A DNA stretch of 64,000 nt from an uncultured Ruminococcus sp. (GTDB lineage: Bacteria; Bacillota; Clostridia; Oscillospirales; Ruminococcaceae), in contig CAJTYV010000009.1 of NCBI GenBank assembly GCA_910584195.1, positions 47,809-111,808 of the forward strand, written 5' to 3'. The first letter of the stretch is position 1; the number at the start of each line of letters is the position of its first letter. The notes below the pieces were generated by a model. It was not told where the DNA came from. It made no database searches and worked only from the letters and a program-made list of their open reading frames with translations. A program made the translations under genes and the position numbers. Positions 43,103 to 51,268 of the stretch are shown one piece after another.

Positions 43103-43669
43103 ATGATCACAAGCAATTCAAACAATACTGCGGCAGCAAACTTACGGCTTTTCGGCAGCGTAAGAGTACTGATAATATCAGGACTTTTTGTCGCAATGAG
43201 CATCGTTTTGGGCAAGTTCCTGCAAATCCCGATTGGCGACAGCATCAGAATAAGCTTTGAAAATTTGCCAATACTTATGGCCGGTATTTTCTTTGGTCCA
43301 TTCATTGGAGGAGCTGTAGCGGTTTGCGCAGACCTGCTCGGCTGTCTGCTGAAAGGCTATGCCATAAATCCCATAATTACGCTGGGCGCTGCGAGCATTG
43401 GTATCCTTTCGGGTATTATTTCAATGATGCTGAAAAAGAAAAATACTACTCTTATCGTAGCTCTTTCCATAATTTCAGCTCACCTTATCGGCTCGGTCAT
43501 TATCAAATCTATAGGACTTTACGTTTACTTCCATACGCCGATACAAATGCTCGCTCTCAGAATACCTACATATATCGGCACAGGACTGCTGGAATTCCTT
43601 ATCATTTCCCTGCTTTTGAAAAATAAAGCATTTACTTCGCAGCTTGACAAGATCTGCAAAAGGCAGTAA
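43103..43669 (+). CDS. folT: Folate ECF transporter S component
   Basis: 188 aa, six TM segments. LIISGLFVAMSIVLGKFL, ISFENLPILMAGIFFGP and GFIGGAVAVCADLLGCLL-like segments followed by NPIITLGAA match FolT. Membrane substrate-binding subunit using shared ECF-T/A modules encoded elsewhere. Controlled by the THF riboswitch and followed by folC three bases downstream. Confidence 0.92.
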   Translation: MITSNSNNTAAANLRLFGSVRVLIISGLFVAMSIVLGKFLQIPIGDSIRISFENLPILMAGIFFGPFIGGAVAVCADLLGCLLKGYAINPIITLGAASIGILSGIISMMLKKKNTTLIVALSIISAHLIGSVIIKSIGLYVYFHTPIQMLALRIPTYIGTGLLEFLIISLLLKNKAFTSQLDKICKRQ

Positions 43670-43672
43670 GCT

Positions 43673-44935
43673 ATGGATTCCTTAAAATATTTAAAAAAAG
43701 CAGCCGAAAGAGGCAGCAAATTAGGACTTGAACGTATCACCGAGCTTTGCAGAAAACTCGGTGATCCACAAAACTCCACCAAAGTGATACACATTGCCGG
43801 CACAAACGGCAAAGGCTCTTTCGGAACAATGCTGTCTGCCATTCTCTGCGAAGCCGGATATACTGTGGGCTGCTTCTCCTCCCCCGCCCTTACGGACGTT
43901 ACTGACAGCTTCCGTATAAACGGCGAAACGATCGCACTTGCGGAGTTCAAAACTGTTTTGAATGATCTTATTCCATTTTGCGAGGATATGACCGACAAGC
44001 CTACCGAATTTGAAGTCCTGACCGCTGCCGCATACGAGATTTTTAAAAGAAAAGAATGCGATATTGCGCTTATTGAATGCGGTATGGGCGGCGATACGGA
44101 TTCCACCAATGTCATTGAACAGCCGCTGCTGTCGGTCATCACAAATATTGCCGTTGATCACGCTGCTTTTCTCGGCAGTTCGATAAAAGAGATCGCTCGG
44201 CATAAGTCGGGTATCATTAAACCGGAACGTCCTGTTCTTTACGGCGGAAACAGCAGCGAAGCATATGAAGTAATTTCAGCCGCCGCCGCAAAAAATAATT
44301 CCAGACTAACGCTTTCAGATCATTCAGCTCTCGAAGTTATCAGCCGAGATATTCATAAAACAATTTTCAGGCATGAACGCTTCGGCGTACTGGAATCCCA
44401 TATGCTCGGAACATATCAGTCCTTCAATCTTGCCAATGTACTGACGGCGGCAGAAATTCTTCGGAATGAGGGTCTTGAAATTCCTGAATGCGCCATAAGA
44501 ACAGGAATTTTCAAAGCACGCCAACACGGACGTTTTGAGGTAGTTTCAGATAAACCGCTTATAATTTTTGACGGCGCACATAATCCGGACGGAATTATAA
44601 GTGCAGTCAAAAGCATAGAAACGTATATAAACGGAAAAGTAGTACTTCTCATAGGAGTAATGGCTGATAAGGAATACAAACTTTATCCCGAATTACTTGG
44701 AAAATTTACGGATACCGCATTTACGGCAGCTCCTGATAATCCCCGTTCTCTGGACAGTACGAGCCTTGCCGAAGCTTTTAAGCTGAACGGCATTAATGCC
44801 GTACCATGCAGTTCGGTTGCTGAGGGTGTGAAAAAAAGCGTTCAGTACGCTAAAAAACGCAATTTACCGCTGATTGCTTTAGGTTCTCTTTATATGTATA
44901 AGGAATTTTCCGCAGCTTTATATCAATTCTATTAA
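43673..44935 (+). CDS. folC: Folylpolyglutamate synthase / dihydrofolate synthase
   Basis: 420 aa Mur-ligase-like enzyme adding glutamate to folates. P-loop HIAGTNGKGSFGTML, CFSSPALTDVTDSFRING, ECGMGGDTDSTNV, and FDGAHNPDG are intact. In an operon with folT under the THF riboswitch: import is coupled to polyglutamate trapping. Start ATG 43673 follows AAAGGCAG. Confidence 0.95.
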   Translation: MDSLKYLKKAAERGSKLGLERITELCRKLGDPQNSTKVIHIAGTNGKGSFGTMLSAILCEAGYTVGCFSSPALTDVTDSFRINGETIALAEFKTVLNDLIPFCEDMTDKPTEFEVLTAAAYEIFKRKECDIALIECGMGGDTDSTNVIEQPLLSVITNIAVDHAAFLGSSIKEIARHKSGIIKPERPVLYGGNSSEAYEVISAAAAKNNSRLTLSDHSALEVISRDIHKTIFRHERFGVLESHMLGTYQSFNLANVLTAAEILRNEGLEIPECAIRTGIFKARQHGRFEVVSDKPLIIFDGAHNPDGIISAVKSIETYINGKVVLLIGVMADKEYKLYPELLGKFTDTAFTAAPDNPRSLDSTSLAEAFKLNGINAVPCSSVAEGVKKSVQYAKKRNLPLIALGSLYMYKEFSAALYQFY

Positions 44936-44943
44936 TCAATGCA

Positions 44944-44982
44944 AAAAAGCAGAATCAGCGTTTTATGCTGAATCTGCTTTTT
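44944..44982. terminator. Bidirectional terminator, folC / PP2C
   Basis: 16-bp stem AAAAAGCAGAATCAGC / GCTGAATCTGCTTTTT with one mismatch and a 7-base loop; flanking A and T tracts serve both convergent genes. It touches the PP2C stop codon. Confidence 0.9.
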
Positions 44983-45733
44983 ATTTATCTATAAACAATG
45001 CCGCCGCAACGGAAATATTATCTTGGCATCCATTTTCAAGAGCTGTTTTAACAAGTATTTCAAGGCGTTTTGTTAGACCTTTTGGAAGCTCCATTACCTC
45101 CTGTATATCAAGAGCCGAAAGATAGTCCGACAAACCGTCCGAGCATATAAGAAGCACATCGCCATACTCAAATCCGCCCTCTATCTCTTCTATGTCTATC
45201 TTCGGAGTATCCTTAATATTTCCGAAAGCAGGAAAAATAATATTCCTGTGCACATGCGTTTTTCGTTCCTCGTGAGTAATAGCGCCCTCCTCATACAGCA
45301 GCTGTACAAGAGACTGATCTCTGGAAAGCTGTTTAAGTTCACCCTCTCGAAAACGATATAATCTGGAATCCCCAACATTAAATGCACACACTCTTTCGTC
45401 ATTATCAATGGCAATTCCGCAAAGAGTTGTCTGCATGTTACGGCTTTCCGGATCGTTCCGGCTGAATTCAGCTAACTCCTCATGAATTCCCATAAGACCT
45501 GCACGAAGCTGATTTTGACGCAGATTTTCAATTTTTCTTACGCTTTCAAGGCACATCACCGAAGCAAGTTCCCCTGCATTTTCCCCCGATACACCGTCTG
45601 AAACTGCCATTATAAACGGAGGCTCCAAACGCTTCTCTATCATACCTGCGGTCATAACGTGCCGTCCGATAAGCAAAGCGTCTTCATTATGAGGCATCAC
45701 GCCTTTTTCCGTAATTCCGCAGCAATAGTACAT
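44981..45733 (-). CDS. PP2C-family protein phosphatase
   Basis: 250 aa approximately. Metal-dependent Ser/Thr phosphatase: MPHNEDALLIG, FIMAVSDGVSGENAGELAS, FNVGDSRLYRFREG, and C-terminal VLLICSDGLSDYL / NGCQDNISVAAA motifs, each with the metal-ligand Asp. I use the ATG at 45733 (AAGGA site), which gives the usual YYCCGITEKGVMPHNED start; a GTG 18 codons upstream is the alternative. No PASTA kinase gene is adjacent. Confidence 0.9.
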   Translation of the reverse strand: MYYCCGITEKGVMPHNEDALLIGRHVMTAGMIEKRLEPPFIMAVSDGVSGENAGELASVMCLESVRKIENLRQNQLRAGLMGIHEELAEFSRNDPESRNMQTTLCGIAIDNDERVCAFNVGDSRLYRFREGELKQLSRDQSLVQLLYEEGAITHEERKTHVHRNIIFPAFGNIKDTPKIDIEEIEGGFEYGDVLLICSDGLSDYLSALDIQEVMELPKGLTKRLEILVKTALENGCQDNISVAAALFIDK

Positions 45734-45877
45734 CGTAGATCCATCCTTAGAAATAATTGCAAACTTATTTAACAGAGAATAAAGCACTCATTAATTTATA
45801 ACTATCCACAACTTAATGGGTATTTTGTTTCCTGTATCCTCTGTCAAGCGGTAGCTCTTTGTGTCCGTATTCGTGGA

Positions 45878-45941
45878 TTTTTCAGCATATAGCCATGTTA
45901 CGCTAAAGTCTCAAAAAATTCAGTGGCTATATGCTGAAAAA
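45878..45941. repeat. Long inverted repeat between PP2C and tatD
   Basis: Perfect 18-bp arms TTTTTCAGCATATAGCCA / TGGCTATATGCTGAAAAA separated by 28 bases; outer flanks GTGTCC..TTCGTGGA and TTCACAAACAC extend the pairing imperfectly. No T tract. Possibly another small palindromic element, distinct from the 160-bp family. Confidence 0.6.
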
Positions 45942-45959
45942 TTCACAAACACAGAGATT

Positions 45960-45980
45960 CCAAAGGGGTCACCCCTTTGG
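45960..45980. repeat. Palindrome CCAAAGGGG-TCA-CCCCTTTGG
   Basis: Perfect 9-bp arms, adjacent to the GATTCCAAAG core shared with repeats A and B. Downstream of tatD on its strand, so it might act as a processing or weak termination hairpin; no T tract. Confidence 0.6.
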
Positions 45981-46025
45981 CAGGGGGGGACAGCGTCCTC
46001 CACTTAAATTGCAGACAGTGGTTAA

Positions 46026-46793
46026 TTAATATATTCCGTAAAATCTTTTTCCGTTTTCACAGGTAATATCAATAAGCTCCTGAACATCCATGCCCTTTAC
46101 CTCTGCCGCCGCTGCCGCCGTATAGGCTATCATGGAACTGTCGCAGCGTTTTCCGCGGAATGGAACAGGCGCCATATACGGGCAATCCGTCTCCAAAAGC
46201 AGCCTGTCCACAGGAACTTCCGCCAATGCTTTCAAAGCTTTTTTGGCATTTTTAAAAGTCAGAACTCCCGTAAAACCTACGTACATTCCAAGTCTTACTA
46301 TTTCCTTTGCCGTTTCCGCCGACCCGCTGAAACAATGAACAACGCCTTCCGGCTTATGCTTTTTAAGTATATTCAAAGTGTCCACACAGGCATCGCGGCT
46401 ATGGACTATCACAGGAAGGTCAAGCTCATCGGCAAGCATAAGCTGCTCCTCAAAAAGCTTTATCTGCTTCTCACGGCAATATCCATCATAATGATAGTCA
46501 AGACCGATCTCTCCGATAGCTCTGACTTTTTCAGAACCAAGTGCTGTCTCCCTCACAATATCAATGTAATTTTCCGGATTTGTATCAACGCTGTCGGGAT
46601 GAACTCCCGAAGCAGCGTAAATATATCCGTATTCTTCGGCAAGAGCGGCATTTTTTTTCGTATCTTCAACCGATGAAGAGGCAAGCATAACATACGCGAC
46701 ACCTATTTCAGGCAGCCGTTCAAGAATCTCCGTTCTGTCATTGTCAAAGGCATGGTCGGCATAATGAGCGTGAGTATCGAATATATTTACCAT
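46026..46793 (-). CDS. tatD: TatD family metal-dependent hydrolase
   Basis: 255 aa. FDTHAHYADHAFD (metal His pair), ASGVHPDSVD, IGEIGLDYHYDGY, PVIVHSRDA, VHCFSGSAE and LLLETDCPYMAP define TatD DNase. Start ATG 46793 (MVNIFDTHAH); the LCP stop is 4 bases upstream of it. An in-frame ATG four codons earlier is possible. A radical SAM protein of the TatD-linked family lies 3.2 kb away on the other strand. Confidence 0.92.
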   Translation of the reverse strand: MVNIFDTHAHYADHAFDNDRTEILERLPEIGVAYVMLASSSVEDTKKNAALAEEYGYIYAASGVHPDSVDTNPENYIDIVRETALGSEKVRAIGEIGLDYHYDGYCREKQIKLFEEQLMLADELDLPVIVHSRDACVDTLNILKKHKPEGVVHCFSGSAETAKEIVRLGMYVGFTGVLTFKNAKKALKALAEVPVDRLLLETDCPYMAPVPFRGKRCDSSMIAYTAAAAAEVKGMDVQELIDITCENGKRFYGIY

Positions 46794-46797
46794 TTTG

Positions 46798-47700
46798 TTA
46801 TTCATCTTCCTCATCGCCGCCTTCGTCAAAGCTGTAATACTTCTCTTTAAATTCATCTATAAATACCTGATCAGGAATAAAGTCCTCGTAAGCCTTCTCA
46901 CCGCCCATAATGAGGAAAGTGCCGATAGTATTACCTTTTTCCAACATATTTTTGATAGCAGCCTTACGTTTTTTATAGTCTACCGCGGTAATATTGGTGT
47001 CTGTCATGTTGACAAGCGTATTGAAGCTTGTATCGAGATTATCGGAAACTCTCATACCGCTTGACTGATTGAGCATCGAGGAAAAGACCGAGCCGACTAC
47101 GTAAGCGCGCTCTGACTCTCCGTCACCGTAAAGGGAATAGGTTATAAGCTTTTCAACCTGCTCCGAATTCAGATACTGATCGGAACCATCACCGTTAAAG
47201 CCCGCAATATCCTCTGAAACAGGGTACGTAACGCCGCCGAGAATGTCGCATACTTTTATAAGAGCCTCTGAATCCAGCCTCATATATCTGTCAATGGTTA
47301 TTCCGAACACTGACTGAGTAAACTCAACAGCCGAAGAAGCTCCGCCTGATTCATAAGCCGATGATATACTCTGCTGAACATCCCCGACAAGCGCAATAGT
47401 ATTTGACGGTATTCCGACGAACACGACCTTTTTGTCTTTCGGAACAGACCTCATTAGCAAAAATGTTGAGGAAGCTTTTTTATCCGGTTCGTCAAGAATA
47501 AACAGTATGGTATGATTATCTGCATAACTGACAGTAGTAATCTGCCTTTTAGGAGGTTCCGGCAGTTCATCGCTGCCGCCCAGTATTCCCAAATGTCTGA
47601 GAAGCAGGAATGTACCGCCGCCGATAACAAGAATTCCTATGAATATCGTCAAAAGATACGGTACAGCAATGCTTCCGGATTTTTTTTTCTTTTTTGCCAT
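46798..47700 (-). CDS. Divergent LytR-CpsA-Psr (LCP) domain protein
   Basis: 300 aa. Basic N-terminus, TM helix (about 12-36), then an LCP-like extracellular domain: STFLLMRSVPKDKKVVFVGIPSNT, SSAYESGGASSAVEFTQSVFGI, YMRLDSEALIKVCDILGGVTYPV (in parts). The usual IPRDT is IPSNT, so the Arg and Asp that bind the polyprenyl phosphate in active LCP enzymes are not conserved. C-terminal ~100 aa acidic. Probably not a working phosphotransferase. Four bases before tatD. Confidence 0.8.
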   Translation of the reverse strand: MAKKKKKSGSIAVPYLLTIFIGILVIGGGTFLLLRHLGILGGSDELPEPPKRQITTVSYADNHTILFILDEPDKKASSTFLLMRSVPKDKKVVFVGIPSNTIALVGDVQQSISSAYESGGASSAVEFTQSVFGITIDRYMRLDSEALIKVCDILGGVTYPVSEDIAGFNGDGSDQYLNSEQVEKLITYSLYGDGESERAYVVGSVFSSMLNQSSGMRVSDNLDTSFNTLVNMTDTNITAVDYKKRKAAIKNMLEKGNTIGTFLIMGGEKAYEDFIPDQVFIDEFKEKYYSFDEGGDEEDE

Positions 47701-47896
47701 GATAAAATTCTCCCTTCAATAACGAGCAGTATATTTTTCGCACAAAATATTCAACTGCTATGAATAAAAATATTTATCCAACTGTAAATGTTAATAATAT
47801 CCAACGCAGAATAGTTTATCAACAGGGTTTTCAACATTTCAACAATCAGGCAATGTTAAAAAATGTTGAAGTTTGTCGTTAAACAAAACGTAAAAC

Positions 47897-47930
47897 TTAG
47901 AGCCTGTTCAGCATATTTTTGTTGCTCACT
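47897..47930. mobile_element. Solo end of the palindromic MITE-like family
   Basis: TTA followed by GAGCCTGTTCAGcATaTTT, matching the terminal repeat of copy 1 (20901) in 17 of 19 positions and preceded by the same TTA. No second end found nearby; likely a decayed copy. Confidence 0.55.
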
Positions 47931-47965
47931 GAAAGCGACGCTTTGAAATTATCTGATAAAAACAC

Positions 47966-47993
47966 TTGCAAAATCCTGAAATTGTGCTATAAT
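47966..47993 (+). promoter_or_regulatory. Orphan antisense promoter-like site
   Basis: TTGCAA (47966-47971), 16 bp, TGc-TATAAT (47988-47993) on the plus strand, pointing into the 3' end of the minus-strand SLOG gene (stop at 47999). Could drive an antisense RNA or be left from a deleted gene. Confidence 0.4.
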
Positions 47994-47998
47994 ATAAT

Positions 47999-48691
47999 TC
48001 AGGGCTTTGGAACGCTGAATTTAATGCTTTTTATCGCTTCGATCAACGCTGTTTTTTCAGTTCCCGCGCTGTCAATTACATTATAAACATCCTTGAGACC
48101 GAAACTGAAAATCGGTTTTCCCCGATGTTCGGCGTATCTTACCGTCTGCCCCGTACCCGAATGAGCTGATTCACTGTAAAAAGCAATAACAGCCGACGAA
48201 TTATCCACCATAAAAAAATTCCTGTCACGATAAACGTGCGGATCTGCATTGAATCCGCCCTTTTTTCCATAAATCATGTTTCGGTTATCGCATGTGGTGA
48301 TAAGCAAATCGGCATGGCGCTCCACATGTTTCAGAAGCTCGGTATTCTTAGCGCTAAAGCCGTCGGCATGCCTTAAATAAGGCATTATACCTATCAATTT
48401 ACATTCCGAAGCAAATCTTTTTCGCGCGATAACATAATCGGCTGCCCACAAATCGGCGCCCTCGGCAAGTCCGGAAATCAATGTGGTATAACCTTTATCC
48501 ATTACTATATCAATATAACGTTCAAGCATCAGCTTCACAGCGGTACAGGTTATTTCCATCATACACGGATCATTTCTGTAAGGAGCAATTAACTTTTCAC
48601 GGTGACCTGTTACACAAACCGCAGTATCACGCCGTATGCAGATCTCAAGCGCAGAATATACAGGCAGTCCCGTCATATTTGAATAAAACAT
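47999..48691 (-). CDS. SLOG-domain (DUF1273-like) protein
   Basis: 230 aa. Rossmann-type nucleotide-binding pattern: VCVTGHREKL near residue 30, LISGLAEGADLWAADYV, LIGIMPYLR, and late SGTGQTVRYAE. Resembles YpsA/DUF1273 of the SLOG superfamily, proposed to bind nucleotide-derived ligands. Role unknown. Promoter at 48732-48760. Confidence 0.82.
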   Translation of the reverse strand: MFYSNMTGLPVYSALEICIRRDTAVCVTGHREKLIAPYRNDPCMMEITCTAVKLMLERYIDIVMDKGYTTLISGLAEGADLWAADYVIARKRFASECKLIGIMPYLRHADGFSAKNTELLKHVERHADLLITTCDNRNMIYGKKGGFNADPHVYRDRNFFMVDNSSAVIAFYSESAHSGTGQTVRYAEHRGKPIFSFGLKDVYNVIDSAGTEKTALIEAIKSIKFSVPKP

Positions 48692-48731
48692 ATATTAATT
48701 TCCTATCTGCATATAAATTACATGCATGTTA

Positions 48732-48760
48732 ATTGTACCATATTATGAAAAATTTTGCAA
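48732..48760 (-). promoter_or_regulatory. Promoter of the SLOG gene
   Basis: Minus strand TTGCAA (48755-48760), 17-bp T-rich spacer ending TATGG, TACAAT (48732-48737). Member of the recurrent promoter group. Confidence 0.75.
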
Positions 48761-48821
48761 GTATTTTTTTTGCTTGTAACTGTTTTTTAATAAAATCCCG
48801 TACTGAAAGGACGACAGCAAT

Positions 48822-49958
48822 ATGAAGCCATATCTTAAACGCGCATGGGCAGAGATTTCCCTGCCACAGCTGAGAAAAAATTACGGCATTATAAAGAATC
48901 TTAACTCCCCTCCAACCGAAGTAATGGCGGTGGTCAAGGCAGACGCTTACGGTCACGGAGACGAGCATATAATACGCTGTCTTGCAGATGACTGCGGCGT
49001 AAAATATTTTGCCGTTTCCAATCTTGACGAGGCTCTGACTGTAAGAGGATTCTGTCCCGAAGCAGATATACTTATTCTCGGATATACTCCGCCGGAATAT
49101 GCCCACGAGATCTCCACGAACAACATTATACAAGGGGTTGTTTCTGAGGAATATGCGGAAGCTTTAGCAAAAAACACTCCCGACCCTATCCGCTGTCATA
49201 TAAAATTAGATACGGGTATGGGACGCATTGGACTGAAATACGCTCTGCCGGAGGACTGCGCAGCCGAAGTTATGCGAATAATGCATATTGAAAAAATCTC
49301 GGCGGAAGGCATTTATACTCACTTTGCCGCAGCAGACAGCGATTCTCCCGATAATATTTCCTACACCGACCGTCAGGAGAAATTTATACTCGATACAAAT
49401 GAAATCCTGCTGAAACACGGAATACATTTTCCTCATGTACACTTTATGAACAGCGCTGCCGTCTGCTACAGAAATACACCGAAAAGCACTCTCGCAAGAG
49501 CCGGAATAATTCTCTACGGACTTCATCCCGATGCGTCTCTTCCTATCCCTGATGGACTTGAACCTATTATGGAGCTTAAAGCCGTGATTTCTCAGGTCAA
49601 AACCGTAAACGCAGGCACATGTATCAGCTACGGACGCACTTTCACTGCCGACAGAAAAATGCGCATAGCTACCGTGACCATTGGTTATGCGGATGGTTAT
49701 TCACGTCTGCTTTCCTCAAAAGGAGAAATTCTTGTACACGGAAAACGCTGCAAAATAGTCGGCAGAGTATGTATGGATCAGCTGATGATAGATGTGTCAG
49801 CCGTTTCTGAAGCAAAATCCGGCGACATAGTAACTCTTATCGGACGTGACGGTGACGATAGGATAACCGCTGACGACCTCGCCTCATTGTACGGTACAAT
49901 AGGCTATGAGGTAGTATGCGGAATTTCCAAGAGAGTACCGAGAATCTATATATATTAA
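48822..49958 (+). CDS. alr: Alanine racemase
   Basis: 378 aa fold-type III PLP enzyme making D-alanine for peptidoglycan. PLP Lys39 in VVKADAYGHG; HIKLDTGMGRIG; catalytic Tyr in GTCISYGRTF; GRVCMDQLMIDVS. ATG 48822 with GAAAGGA. Divergent from the SLOG gene; 13 bases upstream of the radical SAM gene, so probably co-transcribed with it. Confidence 0.95.
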   Translation: MKPYLKRAWAEISLPQLRKNYGIIKNLNSPPTEVMAVVKADAYGHGDEHIIRCLADDCGVKYFAVSNLDEALTVRGFCPEADILILGYTPPEYAHEISTNNIIQGVVSEEYAEALAKNTPDPIRCHIKLDTGMGRIGLKYALPEDCAAEVMRIMHIEKISAEGIYTHFAAADSDSPDNISYTDRQEKFILDTNEILLKHGIHFPHVHFMNSAAVCYRNTPKSTLARAGIILYGLHPDASLPIPDGLEPIMELKAVISQVKTVNAGTCISYGRTFTADRKMRIATVTIGYADGYSRLLSSKGEILVHGKRCKIVGRVCMDQLMIDVSAVSEAKSGDIVTLIGRDGDDRITADDLASLYGTIGYEVVCGISKRVPRIYIY

Positions 49959-49971
49959 ACGGAGGTATATT

Positions 49972-50583
49972 ATGAAAGCAATGACTATATCATATGAAGT
50001 CGGCAATAACCTTTATTTGAATTTAACAAATCAATGCCCGTGCGCTTGTACATTCTGCATAAGAAACAATGCCGACGGAGCATACGGTTCCGATCCGCTT
50101 TGGCTTGAACATGAACCGACCATGGACGAGATTCTTGCAGACCTTCTGAAACGTGACCTTTCAAAATACTGCGAAATAGTTTTCTGCGGATACGGCGAAC
50201 CTACATGCCGCCTTGACATACTTATTAAAACGGCAGAATGGCTCAAATCAAAAGCGGACGGCGTTAAACTCCGCATAAATACGAACGGTTTGGGAGACCT
50301 TGTAAACGGACGCTCCATAGCAGAGGAGCTTTGCAGCGTTATTGACATAATTTCAGTAAGCCTGAATGCAGGTACTAAAGACGAATACATGAAAGTTACA
50401 CGTCCGAAGTTTGAAAACGCATGGGAGGCAATGCAAAAATTTACTGCCGACTGCGTTAAAACAGGTAATTCCGAAGTCGTTATGTCGGTTGTAGACGTTA
50501 TCTCCGCAGAACAGATAAACGCTGCAAGGGCAACTGCCGAATCCCTCGGCGCAAATCTTCGCGTCCGTAAATATGACGAATAA
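49972..50583 (+). CDS. TatD-linked radical SAM protein
   Basis: 203 aa, short radical SAM protein. Cluster motif C22-x3-C26-x2-C29 in NQCPCACTFC; FCGYGEPTCRLD and RINTNGLGDLV follow as in the TIGR04038 'TatD-associated' family, whose members are fused to or neighbours of TatD. Here TatD is 3.2 kb away. Substrate unknown. GGAGG precedes ATG 49972. Confidence 0.85.
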   Translation: MKAMTISYEVGNNLYLNLTNQCPCACTFCIRNNADGAYGSDPLWLEHEPTMDEILADLLKRDLSKYCEIVFCGYGEPTCRLDILIKTAEWLKSKADGVKLRINTNGLGDLVNGRSIAEELCSVIDIISVSLNAGTKDEYMKVTRPKFENAWEAMQKFTADCVKTGNSEVVMSVVDVISAEQINAARATAESLGANLRVRKYDE

Positions 50584-50595
50584 ATAATGATTATT

Positions 50596-50638
50596 AACGC
50601 CATAGTTTTTATGATTTTTTCATAATAACTATGGCGTT
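50596..50638. terminator. Bidirectional terminator
   Basis: 12-bp stem AACGCCATAGTT/AACTATGGCGTT with an inner ATGA/TCAT pairing, then GTTTTATTTTA. Serves the radical SAM gene (+) and possibly rhomboid (-). Confidence 0.88.
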
Positions 50639-50662
50639 GTTTTATTTTATGTAATACAATTT

Positions 50663-51268
50663 CTACGCGGACAAGCTCTCATTATTCGCTCTGTTTTTTA
50701 TTACTCCGAATATCACAAAAGCAAACGATAAAACTATACCGAACGCAAATCCTAACGTATGCGTTAAAAAAGATGACCAATTATCATTAGCTATAAAGAA
50801 ATATACTATGACTGTAAGAACATCTATCCTATACCATTTGAACTTGAAACGTTCAGGAAAACGAAGATAACTAACAATAAGTACAGCAATAAGTGCAAAT
50901 ATTCCGCCGGACGCTCCTCCTCCATAAGTTGGTTCTGAACTTGATACAAGCCACGAAAAAGCAATTCCGCCAAGTATATCGCTGCAATAGAAAAAGAATA
51001 AGGTTTTCCATTTACCGATAAACGGACTGATCAGGGAACCAACAGCCAGCAATCCTATTATATTTCCGCATAAATGATACAGACCGTAATGAAGTGATGA
51101 CGAAGTAATCCACCGGTAATATTCACCATTTATGAACTTAAGACTGCACGATCCAAGAATATCATTTATTTCCGGTTTAAACTCCTTGATAATATATATA
51201 ATAACAAAAACAAATGAAAGAACAACAGCGACAGCATTATTTTTAAACCATTTAAATGCCGCTTTCAT
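50663..51268 (-). CDS. Rhomboid family intramembrane serine protease
   Basis: 201 aa, six TM helices. SSLHYGLYHLCGN (conserved L1/TM2 His-Asn), nucleophile Ser in GGGASGGIFAL and catalytic His in THTLGFAFGI are all intact, so it should be active. Substrate unknown. ATG overlaps the ispE stop by 4 bases (ATGA). Confidence 0.9.
   Translation of the reverse strand: MKAAFKWFKNNAVAVVLSFVFVIIYIIKEFKPEINDILGSCSLKFINGEYYRWITSSSLHYGLYHLCGNIIGLLAVGSLISPFIGKWKTLFFFYCSDILGGIAFSWLVSSSEPTYGGGASGGIFALIAVLIVSYLRFPERFKFKWYRIDVLTVIVYFFIANDNWSSFLTHTLGFAFGIVLSFAFVIFGVIKNRANNESLSA

Noticed and set aside
45857..45980. CRISPR-like or riboswitch element between PP2C and tatD
   Set aside because: Only one inverted repeat and one palindrome, no repeat array and no downstream gene in the right orientation.
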